Source of the DNA: Betaproteobacteria bacterium
GTDB lineage: Bacteria; Pseudomonadota; Gammaproteobacteria; Burkholderiales; JAEUOS01
Length of the DNA: 64,000 nt
Direction: 5' to 3'
NCBI GenBank assembly: GCA_028292405.1
Contig: JAQGMJ010000045.1
Location: 124,001 to 188,000, forward strand
Both the position numbers and the translations under genes were made by a program. Below the pieces are notes generated by a model. It saw only the letters and a list, made by a program, of their open reading frames with translations, made no database searches and was not told where the DNA came from. Positions 46,927-54,826 of the stretch are shown one piece after another (positions within the stretch are counted from its first letter, which is position 1; each line of letters begins with the position of its first letter).

Positions 46927-48294
46927 ATGGAGTCCAGCCCGGCCGTTCCCACCGTCCCTGACCTGCCGGGGCCGCTTCGCGCCGCCGATGTCGCCATCAG
47001 GGACCTCGGCCCCTGCCTGCTGCCTTCCCCGGTGGCTACCCACTTGGGCGAGAACGCGCTGCACTTCGTCGGCACCGCCGACAAGGTGCTGATCGGCGAC
47101 AACCTTTCCTCGCTCAAGGGCTACGACGGCAACATCGCCGAAGTACCGGCGCTCGAACTGGCCGGCCCGCGCAACAAGATCTTTTTCGACCCGCGCACCG
47201 TGCGCTGCGGCATCGTCACTTCCGGCGGCCTGTGCCCGGGACTGAACAACGTGGTGCGCGGCATCGTGATGGAACTGTCGCAGGCCTATGGCGTCAAGCA
47301 CATCGTCGGTTTTCGCTATGGCTACCAGGGCCTGATCTCGCGCTACGGCCATGCGCCCATCCCGCTCACCCCGGAGTCGGTCGCCTTCATCAACAACGAC
47401 GGCGGTACCATCCTCGGTTCCTCGCGCGGCGCGCAGGATCCGAGCGAAGTGGTGGACAACCTGCAGGCGATGGGCATCGACATCCTGTTTGTCATCGGCG
47501 GCGACGGCAGCACCCTCGGCGCGATGACCCTCACCAAGGAGATCGCCAAGCGCCAGGAGCGCATCGCCGTCATCGGCATCCCGAAAACCATCGACAACGA
47601 CCTGCACTTCATCGACCGCAGCTTCGGCTTCGAGTCGGCCTACTCCGCCGCCGTCGAGGTGCTGCGCGGGGCGCATGTGGAAGCGCGCGGCGCGCACAAC
47701 GGCATCGGCCTGGTCAAGGTGATGGGCCGCCACTCCGGCGTGCTCGCCTGCCACGCCGCGCTGGCCTCCGCCGACGTCGACCTGGTGCTGGTGCCGGAAG
47801 TGCCGATGGTGCTGGAAGGCAAACACGGCATCTTTCGCTATCTCGAAAAAGTGCTGGACCGCGCGGGCAACGCGCTGATCGTCGTCGCCGAAGGCGCCGG
47901 CCAGGAACTGATCGTCGACCCCGCCAGCGCGGGCGCAAAAGACAAAAGCGGCAACGTCAAGCTCAAGGACATCGGCACCTTCACCCGCGACGCGATCAAC
48001 CGCCACTTTGCCGCCGAAGGCCGCGAAATCACGCTCAAATACATCGACCCCAGCTACGCCATCCGCAGCGTGCCCGCCACCCCGGCCGACGCGGTGTTTT
48101 GCTGGCACCTGGCGCGCAACGCCGTGCACGCCGCGATGGCCGGCAACACCGAAATGCTGATCGGTTGCTGGCATGGCCGCTTTGTCCATGTGCCGATGCC
48201 CCTGGCGACGCGCGGCGGCAAGCAGGTGGACACCTCGGGCGACCTGTGGATGTCGGTGATCGAATCCACCGGGCAGCCACGCACGTTTTCCTGA
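46927..48294 (+). CDS. pfk: 6-phosphofructokinase, ATP type predicted
   Basis: A 455-residue phosphofructokinase of the long bacterial/plant-like group. GGLCPGLNNVVRGIV is the N-terminal phosphate region, GGDGST (191-196) the donor site, PKTIDND (219-225) the catalytic Asp region, and MGRHSGV a sugar contact. The donor-deciding positions are Gly in GGDG (pyrophosphate enzymes usually have GGDD) and Lys in PKTID. This Gly/Lys combination is usually read as ATP-dependent. A perfect AGGAGG at 46917-46922 suggests strong translation. Confidence 0.87.
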   Translation: MESSPAVPTVPDLPGPLRAADVAIRDLGPCLLPSPVATHLGENALHFVGTADKVLIGDNLSSLKGYDGNIAEVPALELAGPRNKIFFDPRTVRCGIVTSGGLCPGLNNVVRGIVMELSQAYGVKHIVGFRYGYQGLISRYGHAPIPLTPESVAFINNDGGTILGSSRGAQDPSEVVDNLQAMGIDILFVIGGDGSTLGAMTLTKEIAKRQERIAVIGIPKTIDNDLHFIDRSFGFESAYSAAVEVLRGAHVEARGAHNGIGLVKVMGRHSGVLACHAALASADVDLVLVPEVPMVLEGKHGIFRYLEKVLDRAGNALIVVAEGAGQELIVDPASAGAKDKSGNVKLKDIGTFTRDAINRHFAAEGREITLKYIDPSYAIRSVPATPADAVFCWHLARNAVHAAMAGNTEMLIGCWHGRFVHVPMPLATRGGKQVDTSGDLWMSVIESTGQPRTFS

Positions 48295-48299
48295 CGGCC

Positions 48300-48319
48300 G
48301 CCAACACGGTTGTGTTGGC
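48300..48319 (+). terminator. hairpin after the phosphofructokinase gene
   Basis: GCCAACAC-GGTT-GTGTTGGC is a perfect eight-base stem with a four-base loop, starting five bases after the stop codon. The usual T-run is absent, so it may act with Rho or as an mRNA stabiliser. Confidence 0.5.
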
Positions 48320-48390
48320 TCCGTGCAAAACAACGGGAAATCACGGTGGTTTTTAGAAAAATTTCCTTCGCGCCTTACGCCGACCCTGAT

Positions 48391-48407
48391 AAACCCTGAG
48401 GTTTTTT
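48391..48407 (+). terminator. weak terminator-like hairpin
   Basis: AAACC-CTGA-GGTTT is followed by three more T. The five-base stem is weak, so it can only be a backup terminator for the phosphofructokinase transcript. Confidence 0.3.
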
Positions 48408-48719
48408 CCAAAAATCGACAGGACCTGCCGACTACAACCGCGGTCACATTCTCTGGCACCAGGGTTGCCGCCGCGAACAAAATACCGTCGGGCGCGCTCA
48501 GGCTCTTTGCGCTTGCCGCTTTGCCATCGACTACATCTGTGTTGATCGGGGGCCGGCGCCGACAGCGACCGGCGTGCTGCTCAAAAGAACAAAAGGACGC
48601 GCCGCATGGGTGCCGCGCCGAGGCGGCGAACGAAGCAAAACAGCCTTTGCCCATGCTCCAAACATACCAGCTTCGTTCAACCAAGTGTGGTTGAATTACG
48701 GTTCTGTTCCGGAGGCTTT

Positions 48720-48995
48720 ATGTGCAGAAATATCAAGACCTTGTTCAACTTCGAGCCGCCCGCCACGCAAAGCGAAATCCGCGACGCGTCGCTTCAGTTC
48801 GTGCGCAAGCTCTCGGGCTTCACCCATCCTTCGCAGACGAATGAAGCCGCGTTCAACCAGGCGGTGGACGAGGTGACGGCGGCGGCGCGCAGCCTGATCG
48901 CTTCGCTGGTGACGACGGCGCAGCCGCGCGACCGGGTGATCGAGGCGGCAAAAGCGCGCGCCAGGTCGGCGGCGCGCTTCGGCGCGCGGGACTAG
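48720..48995 (+). CDS. DUF2277 family protein
   Basis: A 91-residue soluble protein beginning MCRNIKTLFNFEPPAT, the typical start of DUF2277 proteins, followed by a helical segment (IRDASLQFVRKLSGFTHPS). GGAGG lies five bases before the ATG. The family has no known function. The stop is nine bases from the convergent small lysine-rich gene. Confidence 0.82.
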   Translation: MCRNIKTLFNFEPPATQSEIRDASLQFVRKLSGFTHPSQTNEAAFNQAVDEVTAAARSLIASLVTTAQPRDRVIEAAKARARSAARFGARD

Positions 48996-49004
48996 TCGCG
49001 CCGT

Positions 49005-49328
49005 TCAGGCGTCGGCTTTTGCCTTCGCTGCCTTGGGCTTTTCCGCCTTCGGCTTTGCTTCACCGCCCTGCAGGCCGGCGTTCAGCAGTTCGGCCACCAG
49101 GTCGTTCAGCGCTACTTTGCGCTCTTCGGCCAGGGTGCGGATCTGCGCGATCAGCGAGACTTCGAGCTTGCAGGCGAAGGGCACGAGACCCTTGGCCTGG
49201 TCCAGCTTGCGCTGTTCGCGGCGGTCCGGCGGCGCGGGCTCGCCGCTCGGCTTGCCGAGGGCGCCGTGGGGCTTGATGTTGCCGTTGATCTTCGAGCCCT
49301 TGCTCTTGTACATGTCGGCGAGTTTCAT
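49005..49328 (-). CDS. small ribbon-helix-helix-like protein with Lys/Ala-rich C-terminal tail
   Basis: A 107-residue protein. Residues 1-40 are polar and basic. Residues 48-90 show a strand (LVPFACKLEV) and two helices (SLIAQIRTLAEER and ALNDLVAELLNAGL), a ribbon-helix-helix-like pattern. The C-terminus EAKPKAEKPKAAKAKADA resembles a histone-H1 tail. It mirrors the protein at 13651-14100, where the tail is N-terminal. No ribosome-binding site is evident. Function not known; DNA binding is inferred. Confidence 0.65.
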   Translation of the reverse strand: MKLADMYKSKGSKINGNIKPHGALGKPSGEPAPPDRREQRKLDQAKGLVPFACKLEVSLIAQIRTLAEERKVALNDLVAELLNAGLQGGEAKPKAEKPKAAKAKADA

Positions 49329-49648
49329 GATGTGGGCTTATATGAATGAGTCAAAGACGTATTTTACTCTTCAGGCGGCCCCCGCCCCGGCCGCCTGAAA
49401 TGGACGGCAGCACCGTTTTGAGGTTCAGATGCAATATTTGACCGGTTCATGCCCGCCGAATAAACCCTGATGCCCGCGCGGGATTCGTAAGTGAAACGCT
49501 CTATAAGCGCATCCGAACAAACTTTAATGTCGTTATCACAGACGCGGCAGCGCGGCCCCGGTAGACTGCGTGCCGGCGCGGCACCACCGCCGACACGTTG
49601 CCAAGACGACGACGCCGATGAAGAAATACCGTACCTCAAGTAACAGCC
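49329..49648. other. 320-bp intergenic region
   Basis: It separates the divergent Lys-rich gene and MFS transporter gene. No gene was found. It contains the 30-bp hairpin at 49370-49399 and, on the minus strand just inside it, TAAAAT as a possible -10 for the Lys-rich gene. Confidence 0.55.
49370..49399. promoter_or_regulatory. 11-bp-arm inverted repeat upstream of the Lys-rich gene
   Basis: TTCAGGCGGCC and GGCCGCCTGAA are perfect arms around an eight-base C-rich loop, 41 bp from the start codon of the small lysine-rich gene. There is no T-run. It may be an operator or a structured promoter element. Confidence 0.45.
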
Positions 49649-51154
49649 ATGCCCGCGAACGATAAATCCAACCGCCCCCTGGTCATCGCCTCGGTGATGA
49701 GTTCGATGGCGATGACGGCCTTCGAGGCGACCATTGTCGCCACCGCCATGCCGCAGATCGTGGCCCACCTCGGGGGACTCAGCCTGTACAGCTGGGTGTT
49801 CTCCTCCTACCTGCTGGCGCAGACGGCGATGACGGTGATTTTCGGCAAGCTGGCCGACCTCTACGGCCGCCGGCCGATCGCCTTGGCCGGCATCGCCGTG
49901 TTCCTGCTCGGCTCCATCCTCGCCGGCTTCGCCTGGTCGATGCCGGCGATGATCGTGTTCCGCCTGATGCAGGGAGTGGGCGCGGGGGCGATCCAGCCGG
50001 CCAACCTGACCATCGTTGCCGACCTCTACCCGGTGCATGAGCGAGGCAAGGTGCAGGGCTATCTTGCGAGCGTGTGGGCGATCGCGGCGGTTATCGGGCC
50101 GATGATGGGCGGGCTGATCATCCGCGAACTGTCGTGGTCGTGGATTTTCTGGATCAACATTCCGATCGGCCTGGCGGCGGCCGCCGGTTTCGTTTTTTAC
50201 CTGAAGGAAGACGCCTCGACCCGGCGGCCGAAAATCGACATTGCAGGCGCGGCGCTGTTCACCGTCTCCGTGTCCGCCCTGATGATTGCGCTGACCGACA
50301 TCAGCGGCATGTCGACGGCGCTGGTGGCGGCCGCACTGGTGATCGCGGCGGTGTTTGCCGTGCTGTTCGTCTGGCAAGAGCGGCGCGCGCCGGAACCGAT
50401 GATTTCCTTCGCGCTGTGGGGGCGGCGGCCGATCGCGGTGGCCAACAGTGCGGCGGTGCTCTCCGGGATGGCGCTGATGGGCATCACTTCGTTTTTGCCG
50501 ATGTATGTGCAGGGCGTGCTGCACCGCTCGCCGATCGTCGCCGGCCTGGCGCTGACGATGGTGATGTTCGGCTGGCCGGTGGGGGCGACCATCGCGGTGC
50601 GCCTGCTGCGCCGGCTCGGGCCGCGGCCGATCCTCATCACCGGGGCGCTGGGCCACTTGGTGGGCGCGGGTATCTTCGTCTTCCTGACGCCGGACAGCTC
50701 GCCCACGGCCGCCGCCGCCGGCTCTCTGATCATGGGCCTGGGCATGGGGCTGTTCGCCAACAGCGCGCTGCTGATGATCCAGGCCATCGTCGATCCTTCC
50801 GACCGCGGCAGCGCCACCGCTTCCAACCTGTTTTCGCGCAACCTCGGCAGTACCCTGGGCGCGGCGCTGTTCGGCGCGGTTCTCAATTTCGGGCTGGCAC
50901 ATGCCGGGGGTGAGCATCATGTCAGCGCCGACGAGTTGAAGGCCTTGCTGACCGCACCGGAGGGCGTGGCTGGCGCGGCTAGTGTCGCCGGCACTGCCTT
51001 GCAGCATTCGCTGCATCTGACCTTCATGGCACTGCTGGCGATTTCCGCCTGCCTGGTGGCGCTGACCACGCTGGTGCCGAAGATCGCCATTGGCGGGGCG
51101 CGCAAGGCGGCGGCCGAGGCGCAGGGCGAGCCGCATGCCGGTGTGGGGCACTGA
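49649..51154 (+). CDS. MFS exporter, DHA2/EmrB-QacA type
   Basis: A 501-residue membrane protein with about 14 hydrophobic segments, the DHA2 drug:proton antiporter pattern. The motif GKLADLYGRRPIALAG lies between segments 2 and 3, and FRLMQGVGAGAIQPA and GPMMGGLI fit motifs B and C. No EmrA-like adaptor gene is nearby, so it probably works alone in the inner membrane. Substrate unknown. Confidence 0.9.
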   Translation: MPANDKSNRPLVIASVMSSMAMTAFEATIVATAMPQIVAHLGGLSLYSWVFSSYLLAQTAMTVIFGKLADLYGRRPIALAGIAVFLLGSILAGFAWSMPAMIVFRLMQGVGAGAIQPANLTIVADLYPVHERGKVQGYLASVWAIAAVIGPMMGGLIIRELSWSWIFWINIPIGLAAAAGFVFYLKEDASTRRPKIDIAGAALFTVSVSALMIALTDISGMSTALVAAALVIAAVFAVLFVWQERRAPEPMISFALWGRRPIAVANSAAVLSGMALMGITSFLPMYVQGVLHRSPIVAGLALTMVMFGWPVGATIAVRLLRRLGPRPILITGALGHLVGAGIFVFLTPDSSPTAAAAGSLIMGLGMGLFANSALLMIQAIVDPSDRGSATASNLFSRNLGSTLGAALFGAVLNFGLAHAGGEHHVSADELKALLTAPEGVAGAASVAGTALQHSLHLTFMALLAISACLVALTTLVPKIAIGGARKAAAEAQGEPHAGVGH

Positions 51155-51171
51155 AGGGGGCGTCGCTCCGG

Positions 51172-51177
51172 TATAAT
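51172..51177 (+). promoter_or_regulatory. candidate -10 box before the hydroxylase-family gene
   Basis: A perfect TATAAT lies 42 bp before the next start codon, in the short gap after the MFS gene. No convincing -35 hexamer is found at the normal distance. Confidence 0.35.
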
Positions 51178-51218
51178 TTTCAGTCGTCGTCCTCGGACTC
51201 CGGTCCGGAATTGAAGGC

Positions 51219-52163
51219 ATGAAAGCAGCATTGCGCACTACTCTCCGCACTATCCTCCGCATTGTCCTCCGCATTGTCCTCTCATGGACCGCCTGGCCAG
51301 GGCTTTTGCTCCTGTGCCTGCTGGCCACCGCCGCCGGTTTCGCCCATGGCATTCCGGTAATCGCGTTCAACCTCACTTATTTTTCACTGGCCATCGTGCT
51401 GCTGCTGCTGGAGCGCTGGATGCCGCATGAGGTGGCATGGACGCGCGCCGACGGTCAGCTTGGCGCCGACATTTTGCACACGCTGCTGAGCAAGGGCGCT
51501 GTGCAGACGCTGATCGTGTTCAGCTCCGCCGTGGGCCTGGCGGCGCTGATCACGCCGCTGGCAGCGCCCGGCAACGGTATCTGGCCGCGCCACTGGCCTT
51601 TGTGGGCGCAGGTGGTGCTGGCGCTGACGGCGGCGGAATTCGGGCTTTACTGGGGACACCACATCGCGCACAAGTGGAAGCCGCTGTGGCGCTTTCACGC
51701 GGTGCACCACAGCGTGAAAAAGCTCTGGGTGGTCAACACCGGGCGCTTTCACTTTGTCGATTCGATCAAGAGCATCGTGCCGGCGCTCGCCATCCTGGTA
51801 CTGCTGGGCGCGCCGCTGGAAGTGGTGACCTGGCTCTCGGCGATCACCGCCTATATCGGCATGCTGACCCATTGCAACATCGAGATGCGCTTCGGCTACC
51901 TTTCATGGGTGTTCAATACACCGGAACTGCACCGCTGGCATCACAGCAAGGATTTGCGCGAAGGCGACAAGAACTTCGGCGAGAACCTGATGGTGTGGGA
52001 CTGGATCTTCGGCACTTACTTCAATGAAAGCCGTCGCCCGCCGGTGGACATCGGCATCAAGGACCAGATGCCGGCGCGCTTTCGCGACCAATTGGTATGG
52101 CCGTTTCGCCGGCCGGTGGTGCTGGTGGACGATGGCGTCGGCATCGCTGGCGCGCGCGAATAG
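51219..52163 (+). CDS. sterol desaturase/fatty acid hydroxylase family membrane protein
   Basis: A 314-residue integral membrane diiron enzyme. The histidine boxes are GHHIAH (HxxxH type), HAVHHS and HRWHHS. Hydrophobic segments lie near residues 22-64 and 90-150. Members hydroxylate or desaturate sterols, carotenoids or fatty acids; the substrate is unknown. Residues 5-20 are a four-times repeated Leu-Arg-x-x, encoded by 12-bp tandem repeats, and are unusual for the family. Confidence 0.85.
   Translation: MKAALRTTLRTILRIVLRIVLSWTAWPGLLLLCLLATAAGFAHGIPVIAFNLTYFSLAIVLLLLERWMPHEVAWTRADGQLGADILHTLLSKGAVQTLIVFSSAVGLAALITPLAAPGNGIWPRHWPLWAQVVLALTAAEFGLYWGHHIAHKWKPLWRFHAVHHSVKKLWVVNTGRFHFVDSIKSIVPALAILVLLGAPLEVVTWLSAITAYIGMLTHCNIEMRFGYLSWVFNTPELHRWHHSKDLREGDKNFGENLMVWDWIFGTYFNESRRPPVDIGIKDQMPARFRDQLVWPFRRPVVLVDDGVGIAGARE
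51231..51278 (+). repeat. 12-bp in-frame tandem repeat in the hydroxylase N-terminus
   Basis: Four units of 12 bp, the last two identical (CTCCGCATTGTC) and the others slightly different, encode LRTT, LRTI, LRIV and LRIV. Gain or loss of a unit would keep the frame. Confidence 0.75.
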
Positions 52164-52174
52164 CGGCACAGCGC

Positions 52175-52588
52175 ATGGCCCTGCCCCAGCGCACGTTTTT
52201 CATTCCTGATAGCGAGATCGAGCTCACGGCGGTGCGCTCGCAGGGCGCGGGCGGACAGAACGTCAACAAGGTGGCGAGCGCGATTCATTTGCGCTACGAC
52301 ATTCTCGCCTCTTCGCTTTCCCCCGCGCACAAGCAGCGCCTGCTGGCGCTGAACGACTCGCGCATCACCAGTGAAGGGGTGCTGGTGATCAAGTCGCAGG
52401 AGCACCGAAGCCAGGAGATGAATCGCGCCGAGGCAATGACGCGCCTGCAGGAGTTGCTGCAGGGCACGGCGAAGGCACCGCGCAAGCGTTATGCGACCAA
52501 ACCCTCCAAAAGCGCGAAAAGAAAGCGCGTGGACAGCAAGGTGCTGCGGGGGAAGACCAAGGCGTTGCGGGGGCGGGTGACGGACTAA
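52175..52588 (+). CDS. arfB: peptidyl-tRNA hydrolase ArfB (class I release factor-like)
   Basis: A 137-residue ribosome-rescue factor that frees stalled peptides. RSQGAGGQNVNKV has the catalytic GGQ at residues 26-28. The basic C-terminal tail (KSAKRKRVDSKVLRGKTKALRG) enters the empty mRNA channel. MALPQRTFF at 52175 was chosen over a longer frame overlapping the upstream gene. It begins 11 bases after the hydroxylase gene. Confidence 0.9.
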   Translation: MALPQRTFFIPDSEIELTAVRSQGAGGQNVNKVASAIHLRYDILASSLSPAHKQRLLALNDSRITSEGVLVIKSQEHRSQEMNRAEAMTRLQELLQGTAKAPRKRYATKPSKSAKRKRVDSKVLRGKTKALRGRVTD

Positions 52589-52652
52589 GCACGTCCGGGT
52601 TCGGCGCCCGGGCATGGCACGCACCCTGCCCTAAGGGCCTTCCTTCGGGGCG

Positions 52653-52675
52653 CCGACAGGCTCAGGGCGAACGGG
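52653..52675. repeat. arm of a widespread intergenic repeat
   Basis: GACAGGCTCAGGGCGAACGG resembles one arm of the short inverted repeat common in intergenic DNA of many proteobacteria. No facing arm was found nearby, so this is a single copy or a remnant. It lies in the 183-bp gap between arfB and the diiron protein gene. Confidence 0.4.
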
Positions 52676-52771
52676 GGTGGGATGCGAGACGGATGGAGGC
52701 ACCATGCAGGTGCCCCGCCCATCATCGCGCCGCCCGCTGCCCCGCCCGTGCCGCCGATAGTTCAGGGCTGC

Positions 52772-53677
52772 TTAGTGGACGTTGTCCAGTTCCGGGATCA
52801 CCGGGATTTCGACGCCGTACTGGCCGACGTCTTCGCGGATCTTGTTCACGCCCTTGCGGATGATGTCCATTTCTTCGTCCGGGTGCGTGGCGCCGAGGCC
52901 GTGGCTGGAAGCCAGTTCGCGGTTTTTCGCCGAGCGGGCGCGCTCGTCAGGCGGCAGGTTGACCACGGCGTAGACGCCGTTGAGCAGGCTGCCGCGCAGC
53001 TTTTTCGCGACCTTGATGCCGATGTTCTTCTTCTCATCGGCGGGCAGCTCGTTGAAAAAGCGCCGCATAATGATGCGGCCGAACTGGATGTGGCGCGCTT
53101 CGTCGCGCAGCACCAGGCGGCAGGCTTCCTTGATCGAGGTGTAGCGGGCGTTTTCGTAGCGCGCCTGCAGCAGTTCGCCGGAGAGCTGCTCGAACAGGGT
53201 GTTGACGGAGAGGCCGGCGAAAAAGCTCATCGACTTTTCATCGGCCTCGTTGTGGAACTTGGGGATGATGTCCTTGAAGTAGTCGGCGCGCGGCGTGGGC
53301 TGGTAGCCGCCCAGGCCGTCGGCAATGCGAAAACTGACTTCGTGATGGCGCAGTTCTTCGGCGATGAAGTTGGTGATGTGCTGCTTGATCTCGAAGGGCT
53401 GGTGCTGGTAGATGGCGTCGCGCAGGCGCTCGGCGCCATAGGGGGTGGCGCCGTGTTCCATCCAGGCGCGCAGGCTCCACCATTCGGCGCCGGCGGCGCG
53501 CACTTCGGGGGAGAGGTCGGCATTGACCAGGTCGGAATAGTCGATCGCGGTGACCGGGTCCCAGGCCAGTTCGCGCGCCTGGGTGCACAGGCGCCAGACT
53601 TCCGGGTACTCGACCGTGCTTACGACGGGATAGGGGTTGGGGACGGCGGCGACTTCTTCGAGCAGGGAGGGTTGCAT
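52772..53677 (-). CDS. AurF-like diiron (ferritin-fold) protein
   Basis: A 301-residue helical protein. It fits the AurF motif E-X28-37-D/E-E-X2-H twice: Glu75 with Glu107-Glu108-X2-His111, and Glu163 with 28 residues then Asp192-Glu193-X2-His196 (RDEARHIQFG). Such proteins bind two irons and oxidise aryl amines or other substrates. It lacks a signal peptide. It is divergent from Bug receptor 5. The substrate is not indicated by neighbours. Confidence 0.78.
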   Translation of the reverse strand: MQPSLLEEVAAVPNPYPVVSTVEYPEVWRLCTQARELAWDPVTAIDYSDLVNADLSPEVRAAGAEWWSLRAWMEHGATPYGAERLRDAIYQHQPFEIKQHITNFIAEELRHHEVSFRIADGLGGYQPTPRADYFKDIIPKFHNEADEKSMSFFAGLSVNTLFEQLSGELLQARYENARYTSIKEACRLVLRDEARHIQFGRIIMRRFFNELPADEKKNIGIKVAKKLRGSLLNGVYAVVNLPPDERARSAKNRELASSHGLGATHPDEEMDIIRKGVNKIREDVGQYGVEIPVIPELDNVH

Positions 53678-53750
53678 GGTGCGGGCCTCGGGAGGGACGG
53701 AGCGGACGCTGTGCGCGGATTCGCGCGGGCGCTCCTGATGGACAGATTCT

Positions 53751-53796
53751 ATGATAGAACTGCGTCAGTTGCGCCGTTTCATGGCGATGGCCGATC
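53751..53796 (+). pseudogene. possible remnant of a LysR gene start
   Basis: The first 15 codons read MIELRQLRRFMAMAD, very like the start of many LysR proteins (MELRQLRYFVAVAE). After that the frame no longer resembles LysR and runs into the Bug receptor gene. A LysR regulator beside a Bug gene is usual, so this may be what is left of one. Only about 15 codons support it, so chance remains possible. Confidence 0.35.
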
Positions 53797-53817
53797 AGCC
53801 TTTACCGGAGTACCAGC

Positions 53818-54786
53818 ATGCAGTCGATTTCCTTGCGCCGCGCGGCACTGGCGATGGTGTTGTCCCTGGCGGCGGGCACGAGCCTGGCGCAGACCTACCC
53901 GACACGCCCCGTCACCCTGGTGGTGCCCTATCCCGCCGGCGGCTCGGCGGACATCCTGGCGCGCCTGGTGGGGCAAAAGCTGTCGGTGAAACTGGGCCAG
54001 ACGGTGGTGGTGGAAAACAAGGGCGGCGCCGGCACGGCGATCGGCGCGCGCGCGGTGGCGGAGTCGGCCGCCGATGGCTATACGCTGCTGATAGGCACGG
54101 TGAGCTCGCAGGCGATCAACCCGGCGATGGCCAAGGTGGGCTATGACCCGGTGAAGGATTTCACCCCTGTCGCGCCGCTGGCTTCGATTCCGTTCGTGCT
54201 GGTGGCCAATCCGGCTTCTCCCTATCGCTCGCTGGCCGACGTGATCGCGGCAGCGAAGGCGAACCCCGGCGGCATCGGCTACGCCTCGGCCGGGCCGGGC
54301 ACTTCCAATCACCTGGCGGGCGAGATGCTGGCGATGGCCGCGCATGTGAAGCTGCTGCATGTGCCGTATCGCGGCAGCGCGCCTGCGCTGGCCGACGTGC
54401 TGGCCAACCAGGTGCCGCTGATGTTCGACCTGCTGACCACTTCGCTGCCGCACATCCGCAGCGGCAAGCTGCGGCCGCTGGGCATGACCAGCGCGAAGCG
54501 CAGCACGCTCCTGCCGGAGGTGCCGACGCTGGCGGAGAGCGGCCTGCCCGGCTTTGAGGTCAGCGCGTGGTTCGGGCTGTTCGCGCCGGCGGCGGTGCCC
54601 GCGCCCATCGTCACCCAGCTCAATGCGGCGGCCAATGCGGTGCAGCGCACGGCGGAGATGGAAAAGGCGCTGCGCGAGATGGGCATGGACCCGGACCAGC
54701 GCGGCCGCCAGGAGTACATCGCCTATGTGAAGGACGAGAGCGTCAAGTACGGCGGCGTGGTGAAGGCCGCGGGTTTAACGCCCTAG
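53818..54786 (+). CDS. Bug/TctC-family periplasmic solute receptor (5)
   Basis: A 322-residue receptor with a signal peptide (SLRRAALAMVLSLAAGTSLAQ, cleavage near residue 22). Motifs: LVVPYPAGGSADILAR, VVENKGGAGT, AADGYTLLIG and HVPYRGSAPALADVLANQ. CCGGAG precedes the ATG. It is next to an esterase gene on the opposite strand and lies far from the other four receptors. The stop is inside a 12-bp tandem repeat. Confidence 0.92.
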   Translation: MQSISLRRAALAMVLSLAAGTSLAQTYPTRPVTLVVPYPAGGSADILARLVGQKLSVKLGQTVVVENKGGAGTAIGARAVAESAADGYTLLIGTVSSQAINPAMAKVGYDPVKDFTPVAPLASIPFVLVANPASPYRSLADVIAAAKANPGGIGYASAGPGTSNHLAGEMLAMAAHVKLLHVPYRGSAPALADVLANQVPLMFDLLTTSLPHIRSGKLRPLGMTSAKRSTLLPEVPTLAESGLPGFEVSAWFGLFAPAAVPAPIVTQLNAAANAVQRTAEMEKALREMGMDPDQRGRQEYIAYVKDESVKYGGVVKAAGLTP

Positions 54787-54813
54787 GTGACGCCCTAGGC
54801 GACGCCCTAGGCG
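54778..54813. repeat. three 12-bp tandem repeats over the Bug receptor 5 stop
   Basis: ACGCCCTAGGTG followed by two copies of ACGCCCTAGGCG. The receptor's TAG stop (54784-54786) is in the first copy, and each other copy contains another TAG in the same frame, so the stop is triplicated. Confidence 0.75.
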
Positions 54814-54826
54814 ATCCGCCGCGCCT

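Larger units (their letters stand above)
48295..48719. other. 425-bp intergenic region with hairpins
   Basis: No credible gene is seen. It holds the hairpin at 48300-48319, the small A/T-flanked hairpin at 48391-48407, AT-rich runs unlike the surrounding genes, and near the right end the leader of the DUF2277 gene with GGAGG at 48711-48715. Confidence 0.6.

Noticed and set aside
44749..48684. A 1311-codon open frame on the minus strand
   Set aside because: Antisense to the hybrid kinase and phosphofructokinase genes. No motif, and it also crosses their intergenic gap; an effect of GC-rich codon use.
49364..51376. A 670-codon minus-strand frame rich in Arg, His and Gln
   Set aside because: Antisense to the MFS transporter gene; composition is typical of a shadow frame.
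54778..54813. CRISPR-like repeats
   Set aside because: The 12-bp units are directly adjacent with no spacers, so they are a simple tandem repeat.
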